DNA of 64,000 nt from Sycon ciliatum (lineage: Eukaryota > Porifera > Calcarea > Leucosolenida > Sycettidae): positions 44,323,214-44,387,213 of the forward strand of contig NC_088643.1 of the NCBI RefSeq assembly GCF_964019385.1, in the 5' to 3' direction. Positions 58,020 through 64,000 of this stretch are shown here, piece by piece. Position 1 is the first letter of the stretch; every line of letters starts with the position of its first letter. Below the pieces are notes generated by a model. That model had not been told where the DNA came from and searched no databases. It saw only the letters and a list, made by a program, of their open reading frames with translations. A program made the translations under genes and the position numbers.

Positions 58020-58160
58020 TTCATTATCCACAGCAACACACTACCACAATAGCCACACCAACAGTGACGATGGCGACAAAGATGACAACGACGTCAGCGA
58101 CAACAATGACAACGACAATAACAACAACGACGGCGGATAACGACAACAGCAGCAGCAGCA
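58020..58160. repeat. ACAACGA-rich and (CAG)n low-complexity stretch
   Basis: A stretch of ACN-type triplets (GACAACGACAATAACAACAA) followed by about six CAG units, just upstream of the ribozyme. It reads as Thr or Asn/Asp runs and is not convincing as protein. Confidence 0.8.
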
Positions 58161-58203
58161 GCAGCAACAACGCGAGAATAAAGAATTATTATTATTATCT
58201 GTG

Positions 58204-58248
58204 CTGCGCTGATGAGTCCCACAAAGGACGAAACAGTTCTGTCCGCAG
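58204..58248 (+). ncRNA. Minimal type I hammerhead ribozyme, apparently intact
   Basis: All conserved parts are present in order. Stem I 5' strand CTGCG (58204-58208), core CTGATGA (58209-58215), stem II GTCC/GGAC closed by the loop CACAAA (58216-58229), GAAA (58230-58233), a short stem III CAG-TT-CTG, then the cleavage triplet GTC (ending at 58243) and the stem I 3' strand CGCAG (58244-58248). Stem I is 5 bp, stem II 4 bp, and stem III 3 bp plus the A-U closing pair. Very short stem III with an open stem I is the form reported for hammerheads in Penelope-like elements and animal retrozymes. Cleavage is predicted after C58243. No Penelope reverse transcriptase is visible nearby. TTA-rich sequence flanks both sides. 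Confidence 0.85.
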
Positions 58249-58290
58249 ATTGAGAAAAAGTATTATTATCATTATGTAATTAATGAAATG

Positions 58291-58697
58291 GAAACAAGGA
58301 AAACGGTGGGGCACAAGTTATGTGCTAGAGTCTACCAACTAAACCATATTTTGAACAGTCGGACGTGCACAAGGTAGCACCAGACTGACAAGGAGTACTG
58401 AGTCATTCCACGGCAAGGAAGTGAGCTTGAGCACCGCTCGATAGCGCTAACCAACGGCCTTCCAGTTTGGAAGGTTCATGGATATTGGTGATAATTCCAA
58501 AGAGGTGGAAGGTAAGCGCCATCAAGCCGAACACAAGCTACATTCCAAGGCAGTGGAACGCTGGCTTGATACGATAACGGAATGTCTCAGTAATCCTTGT
58601 CAGTCTGGTGCTACCTTGTGCACGTCCGACTGTTCAAAACCTGGTTTAGTTGGCGGTCTCAAGCGCATAACTTGAGCCCCACCATTTTCCTTGTTTC
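58291..58697. mobile_element. Foldback element with arms of about 110 bp
   Basis: The arms start GAAACAAGGAAAACGGTGGG and, inverted, end CCCACCATTTTCCTTGTTTC. They also share CGGACGTGCACAAGGTAGCACCAGACTGACAAGG-type sequence near their inner ends. The middle is about 190 bp without an ORF. It lies just downstream of the hammerhead. Confidence 0.85.
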
Positions 58698-58800
58698 TAT
58701 TAAATATTTTCCTTGGCTCACCATCTGAGTAATTATTATTATTGAATATTATTTTACTAGGGAATTCCAACAGGTGGGGACGCCTTCTTACAGGGAACCC

Positions 58801-58899
58801 CAAACAACAGCAGCAACAACAACAACAGCAACAACAACAGCAACAACAACAACAACAGCAACAACAACAACAGCAACAACAACAGCAACAACAACAACC
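58801..58899. repeat. (CAA/CAG)n trinucleotide tract
   Basis: About 33 triplets mixing CAA and CAG. It reads as poly-Gln on the plus strand, but the frame around it is short and has no other protein character. Confidence 0.92.
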
Positions 58900-59244
58900 A
58901 GTAAAGATGTCTAACCAGAACAATGTACAAGCTGCAACAGTATAGTACATGTTATGTCACATGTGCGTAACATCACAATACAAGAGAGAAGTCTAGCACA
59001 GTGACTAAACCAAACCTGAGTTTGGTATAAATGAATAATATGATTGTGCTACCTTTTAGCACATACATGTAATCATAGTCTTTTACACTAAACTAGTACT
59101 CGAGAAGTTGAGCTTTCGTAACCAGAGCGCCACTTTTATCCAAGATCATCTTCACGTCCCATGTGTTAGAATACTGTGGCGGTGGTGGATGCTAGTGGTG
59201 ATAGATACCACACATCACATGACACATGCACATCTTGGCTAAAG

Positions 59245-59259
59245 GGGGGGGGGGGGGGA
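59245..59259. repeat. Poly-G run
   Basis: About 15 G in intergenic sequence. Confidence 0.9.
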
Positions 59260-59355
59260 CCGGATGGGTTAGGCAAGGGGACGGCATAGCTGACCGACAC
59301 ACGTTGATAGTGCGGTACTGCTTACCTTCGGAAACATGATCAGCTAAGAAGTTAG

Positions 59356-61350
59356 CTAGTGAGGCAGCCATGTGATCTTCTTACCGTGCACAACATCAGC
59401 TGTTCTGCAAACGGAAGGCAGACTGGCATAAGACAGTTGGTTCGTCGCGCCAGGATGCGATCCACCGTGTGGAAGCTTCTGCTGAAAGTCCCAGCTGAGC
59501 TGTTGTAAGCCTGAGATGGTCCAAATGGCTACCCGGAGGCCGTCCAGTGGATGTGGGTATTTCCATGTATCAAGGAGCATAGGGTCGCGCTGCGGCAGCT
59601 GCTAAGGGCACTCGATCAACATCTGCAACAAGAAGGGATAGAACACTTGTACAAGCCAGACTGGAGCTATTAGAATTGCTCGCTGGATCCGATGTTCTTG
59701 GATGCAGCGGAGACACGGGTCCACCAAAGCAAATGGTGGGAACAGATAGCCGTTCTGCCACATGGCCGGTGGTGCCATCAGAGTATCGAACCGCTCTGCC
59801 CCTAGGTCTTGGCCGTGACTAGCTAATGTATGCCGGCAGTTGGCAATTGTGCCGCGACGCAAACAGATCTCAGACAATTAGATGGCAACTCCGATCCGCT
59901 AATCGCCGCTCTTTTCCATGTTCCGTTATAGAAAGTCGGCATCGGTGTTCAGGCCGCCCGACACGTGAACGGCTTTGAGGTGTAGCTGGAGCTGCTCGAC
60001 TCAGGTGCAAATGTCCTTCGCTGGTTGGCATAGCTGACGACTGAGAGTGCGTCCCGCTTGGTGATTAACATATGCAACTGCTACTGTGTTATCCGTCTCT
60101 GGCAGTACTGTTATGTCATGACTGGCACGAGCAAACGTCTGCAGGCCCGGGAAACAGCTTGAAGCTCCTTCCAGTTGATGTGGAAGTTGTCCAGATGTGT
60201 CCATGGCCGTCCTGCGACCCGGTCCTGGCACACTGTGCCCCGACCGTAGTCGGATGTATCCGATGATATGATTAGAACCGGCAGGGCTGGCACTACTGAC
60301 ATGGCATTGTGTGCTATCGATTGGTGTGACCACCACTGCGTGGAGGTCGTCCTGAGACCCGACCGACAGACATACTTTTGTCCATGACCACTCCAGAGTC
60401 CGGTGTAACTCTAATTGCAGATTCCAAAACCGAAGCACCACTAGGCAAATTGCTATCCGGGATGCCACCATCCTGCCAATCAGGCTTCTCGGCTCTCAAC
60501 AGCAAAAGATGTGCTTCACCACACCTATATTGTAAGACACATGGGTCACAGCAGATCTCTTTTCCCAGTTGGCTGGGGATGGGTATTGTACATAAGCGAT
60601 TGACCGCGAACATGTCGATAATAATAAAATAATATATATGGGAATGGTGGATGATCTGAGTCTGATCAACAAAACAGCCGTACACTCTCCACAGCTTGGC
60701 GTGGTGGCAATGGAGTCTGCGGGGTCCCGGTGCCTATGTCGCGCCAGAGCTGGACTGACCCGGAGTGCCTTCTCGCCGGGCTGTCCGATACGCCGGGGAG
60801 TGTTTCCACTTCTGTGCTGACGACCGCTGGTGATGCAACCACCGATTGGTCTGGGATGGGGCCCCGGTCGATAGCCTCCGAATGTCGAGGAGCCCCGCGC
60901 CAAAAGGGCGGCCAGTTGGCCGCTAAATGTGCCGGTGTCACAGCAGAACGGAGAGTGTGGAATGCCACATAGATTGAAAGCTGGCGGAGAACATTTCGCC
61001 ACTGAGATTCCCAGTCTCCAGCAGCTCATCGTCCAGACAGCTCTTAGCCAAGAGCTTGTGCTTGGCTTCTATCAACCAGTTCCGCCTCATTTTGGATAAG
61101 GACGCATTGGCATGTCCCAGCAATACCGGGATTCTCTCAGTCTGTATGACATTCTTGACCCTTGCCTTGGAAAAAATATCAGTGGCTGTCACACAACCAC
61201 TACCTGCCTGCACTGAAGAAGTGAAGGGCCCATCTCCAGCAAAGCCCACAAACACGACACTGTCCCAGCGGCCTGGTGGATGGTGTTCCGTAGCGTACTC
61301 AACTGCCCATCCATCTGGTGTGGATGCGCCGCACCCAGCCATGTAATTGT
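59356..61350 (-). mobile_element. Decayed DIRS/Ngaro-type retrotransposon
   Basis: Minus-strand fragments in several frames follow the DIRS/Ngaro order. A gag-like piece lies at 60940-61180 (VLLGHANASLSKMRRNWLIE). A frame-shifted RNase H region lies at 60000-60300 (SDTSDYGRGTVCQD, FHINWKELQAVSRA and ETDNTVAVAYVNHQAG). The downstream connector is at 59360-59880 (FPPFALVDPCLRCIQEHRIQ and HPLDGLRVAIWTISG). The reverse transcriptase core is missing or unreadable, and the tyrosine recombinase expected after the connector is cut off near 59350. Many frameshifts and stops show that it is dead. Confidence 0.75.
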
Positions 61351-61577
61351 TGCAACGGCATCATCAACCTTCGGCATCAGTAACCATGGCGACGTGTCTG
61401 TAGTATCATGTACAAGTAGTCTACGGAGTCTTGAATGTGCCTCCACCTTATTATTACCGGTATTATTGCATAGCAGCCAAGCATTATGCAGTTATGGCTG
61501 GTTCGGGCAAAGTACGTAACGTTGACAGTTTTGCCAACCTGCACCATGGCAGGAGCCTCTATCGAACACGATCATAA

Positions 61578-62300
61578 TCTACTGGTACTGACAGCCGTCA
61601 GCGCCTCCAGATCGAATACAGCTTCAGCAGCTGTCGATCAGGCTTTCTCACTTGCTATCAGCACAACGTCATGTAGATTAATTTCCATTGCTATCATTCA
61701 AGTAAGTTCGGCCCCATTTTCTCTGTGCTATGCTAATTTTCATTTCAGACTGATCTGAATCATAGTACAATGTACCTTCCTATTGCCGAAGTATTCAACC
61801 AAATTGGCCATGCATGGGCCACCGTGGAAATAAAGACCAGTAAACAACAGTTACTACACTGACTCTGTACTTAGTCTTTGAACGGTAATAATTCTGCTGA
61901 CGGATTTCCGCCCGTCAAATCGGACCGCGCTGAGTTTCCGCTAAGCCACGGCCGTTCCAGCTCCTCCTGAGCAAAATATCAATTGTCCAACTCAGCAGCT
62001 GTATATCCGTCCAGCTTCGAGTGATTGGAATACATAATAATCTACTGGCAGCCGCCAGTGCCTGCGGATCGAATACAGCTTCAGCAGCTGACGATCGGGC
62101 TAATTCTACGGGCGGATTTCCGTCCGGCAAATCGGATCGTGCTGAGTTTCCGCTCACTCACGGCCGTGCCATGGCGCCAGCTCCTCTTGACCAAATCCGG
62201 TACAACTCAGTAGCTGGATTTCCATCCACTGATCCAGCTCAGCCTCCGAGGAATCCGGGTCGCGACCCGATGCCACTGAGTTTCCGCTCAGCGAGCATGC
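61578..62300. repeat. Imperfect direct repeats
   Basis: GATCGAATACAGCTTCAGCAGCTG occurs at about 61611 and 62073 within longer similar blocks. GGATTTCCGYCCGKCAAATCGGA followed by GCTGAGTTTCCGCT occurs at about 61903 and 62115, with a third weak copy near 62270. The stretch 61665-61735 also shares CATTTTCTCTGTGCT with the decayed hammerhead copy near 18930. Possibly the remains of one composite repeat. Confidence 0.75.
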
Positions 62301-62463
62301 ACAGTTGCACACTGCTCTGAGCATGTGGCGTTGCTGACGATCGAAGTAAATGTTTGAAGCGTTCACAAAACGGAGCGACACATTGTCACATTCGAAGGCC
62401 GAGACACCTAGCTTGGTGGGTTGCCGCTTCTTTCGTCCATGCCATTGTCTACTGACACAGTGA

Positions 62464-62496
62464 CACCAGGGAGTAGTAAAATACTACTCCCTGGTG
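62464..62496. repeat. Perfect 15-bp hairpin
   Basis: CACCAGGGAGTAGTA pairs with TACTACTCCCTGGTG across AAA. It stands in unique-looking sequence. Confidence 0.92.
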
Positions 62497-62499
62497 ACA

Positions 62500-63060
62500 G
62501 TTACAGTAGTCTGTGTGAGAGACGTGAGGCGCGCTCTGTCTCTGGTCTCTGGCCGTAAATGTCCGCAATACATGGTGGGTTATGTCATCCAGCGCACACT
62601 CCTCCCTTGTGAATGAAGTAACAATAAATTTAGTTCGTTGTGGAAGAAGTATTAGTTGTGTGTGAAGTAATAGTTGTGGCCTGCTTGCATGCAGTTTTTC
62701 GCGCGACTGTGCTACTGCCTGGTATTACAGGTGGTGGCCTGGCACGAGCGAAACTAGTAAGTATGTTACTTGTAAGCTGGTTGTACAGTATTGTGTTTCT
62801 ACACCATGTACACGACTAGTAACGTTACGATCATGTACATGTCATGTAACCAATACTGTCTTGTTGTGTGTGACCGGTACGGGTCTACAAAGGCTAGCGA
62901 GTGTGGTGACGACTTCACCCTGAACATCCTGAGTAGGTGTGATCATGAGTGACTGGCGTACAACACTAATCTAGTCTTGTTGGCTAGAGTTTGTATGAAC
63001 TCACTGCACAAGTGCACATACTCAGGACAGGACCAACACTTTGTTTTGATAGATTTCGTT
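62500..63060. other. No gene recognised
   Basis: Only short frames. CATGTACATGTCATG-type palindromes near 62830. Confidence 0.4.
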
Positions 63061-63066
63061 ACATAC

Positions 63067-63150
63067 TATTAAAAGGCACAAAGGAGAGTAAGAGTTTGTC
63101 GCAACTCCGAGGCTCTTGCTGAAATGCGATCATCAGGTGACTTGTCAAGA
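63067..63150. mobile_element. Tip of a foldback element related to 42381-43360
   Basis: AAAAGGCACAAAGGAGAGTAAG, then GTCGCAACTC and GCGATCATCAGGTGACTTG, match the outer arm of the 980-bp foldback. The final part forms a local palindrome (GTGACTTGTCAAGACAAGTCAC). No opposite arm was found before the window end. Confidence 0.65.
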
Positions 63151-63639
63151 CAAGTCACGAAAGAGATACCATAATCGATAATGTAGTACCCTGTTTGCGT
63201 AAGAATGTTGTGTCCAACAAGTACCGAAAATGCCACTTCTTGGTGAGATTATTTGAAGCCGTTTCCACTGTGCGCATGCAGTGATAAGAGTTGTGTTCTG
63301 AGGTTCCGTTGAATCGACTTGCTATGTTTCTGAGCTTTCACCAATGCATAACCTGTGTTATCATGGACACATATCTTGGTGACTTGGGCAACGGAGTGCA
63401 CATAGTCATTGAGCAGTAGTAGCTGAGAATGCACGCTCATTTCAGCTTCAATCTAAAATACATGTGGTGAATTTCTTATTTTCAAACTTGGGATTTCACT
63501 GGAATGCAGCATTACATGACTAAGTAAGGGCATGACTTATTACTATTAGTATTAGAGAGGTTAAGATGCACATTATTTTTGACGTGACGCGAAAGTTCAG
63601 CTCGCGTTAAAGGGGAAGTATACCCTAAAATCAAATTTT

Positions 63640-63960
63640 CACCAGTTGTAGTCTTCTGGGTGCTGAGTCGAATGGTCTTGGTCCGAGGAAGCTGCGACGC
63701 TCCCTTCCTACTTGAATCCCAATCGAACTCGCGCACTTCCACCGAAACTGGGTGACTGCGCCCTACTAGATGGGGATTTGTATGCAAAATGTCACTAAAA
63801 GCGCCATTTCGTTCTTATAAAAGCACGGATGACCGCGATTGGCCCATATGTTGTAGTCTTTTGGACGCTGAGTCGACTGGTTTTGGTCCGAAAAGGCTGC
63901 GATGCAGCGTTCCTCCTTTATTCCCAATCGAACATGGTTGAACAAGCGGTCACGTGCTCC
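63640..63960. repeat. Tandem duplication of about 200 bp
   Basis: GTTGTAGTCTTCTGGGTGCTGAGTCGA..GGTC at about 63645 and GTTGTAGTCTTTTGGACGCTGAGTCGA..GGTT at about 63850 begin two similar blocks. Each continues with GGTCCGA, a GCTGCGA word and TCCCAATCGAAC. The second block may extend beyond the window. Confidence 0.8.
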
Positions 63961-64000
63961 TGCGTACACCAGTCACCTGGTCACCATGGTCACCGTGCCT

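Noticed and set aside
58742..58945. Poly-glutamine protein
   Set aside because: The frame is only 67 codons, nearly all from the (CAA/CAG)n tract, with no flanking exon signals.

Overview
This is a piece of an intron-rich metazoan nuclear genome. The signs are short coding exons with GT..AG borders and matching phases, long stretches without genes, many microsatellites, several families of miniature inverted-repeat elements (MITEs), and LTR, LINE and DIRS/Ngaro-type retroelements. The gene content (usherin-like, Ig receptor with tyrosine-motif tail, PINK1-like kinase, JmjC oxygenase) fits an aquatic invertebrate; a sponge or another early-branching animal is possible, but the sequence alone does not settle it.

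Layout. 1-6.5 kb: the 5' end of a minus-strand gene resembling the N-terminus of usherin (signal segment, Cys-rich start, LamG-like domain). Its larger intron carries a MITE nested in another MITE. 6.5-15.2 kb: no convincing gene; foldback repeats, a LINE scrap and a dead hammerhead copy. 15.2-29.6 kb (+): a seven-exon receptor gene, modelled at 941 aa. It has a signal peptide, one Ig domain, one membrane segment and a tail of about 720 residues with ITIM-like, ITSM-like and YDxP motifs. One intron holds a 6.2 kb Ty3/gypsy element whose LTRs look identical, and which itself contains three MITEs (one inside another). 30.7-45 kb (-): a convergent gene with at least 13 exons, encoding a long coiled coil followed by a PINK1-like kinase domain. 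Its introns hold several MITEs and two minisatellites. 46.2-46.9 kb: two MITEs joined through one shared TA. 50.3-57.6 kb (+): a JmjC-type Fe(II)/2-oxoglutarate oxygenase with an N-terminal signal or anchor and a C-terminal membrane segment; one intron holds a 5'-truncated LINE. 58-64 kb: an apparently intact minimal hammerhead ribozyme, a foldback element, a (CAA/CAG)n tract, a decayed DIRS/Ngaro-type element and other repeats.

How things fit together. The four host genes are independent; no operon or cluster logic is visible. All four deal with membranes or signalling, but I see no evidence of a shared pathway. The most notable items are the hammerhead ribozyme with its decayed relatives, the ITIM/ITSM-type receptor, the membrane-anchored JmjC protein, and the stack of young nested transposons. 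Exon models come from hand-read splice sites and phase agreement. Transcript data would be needed to confirm them.
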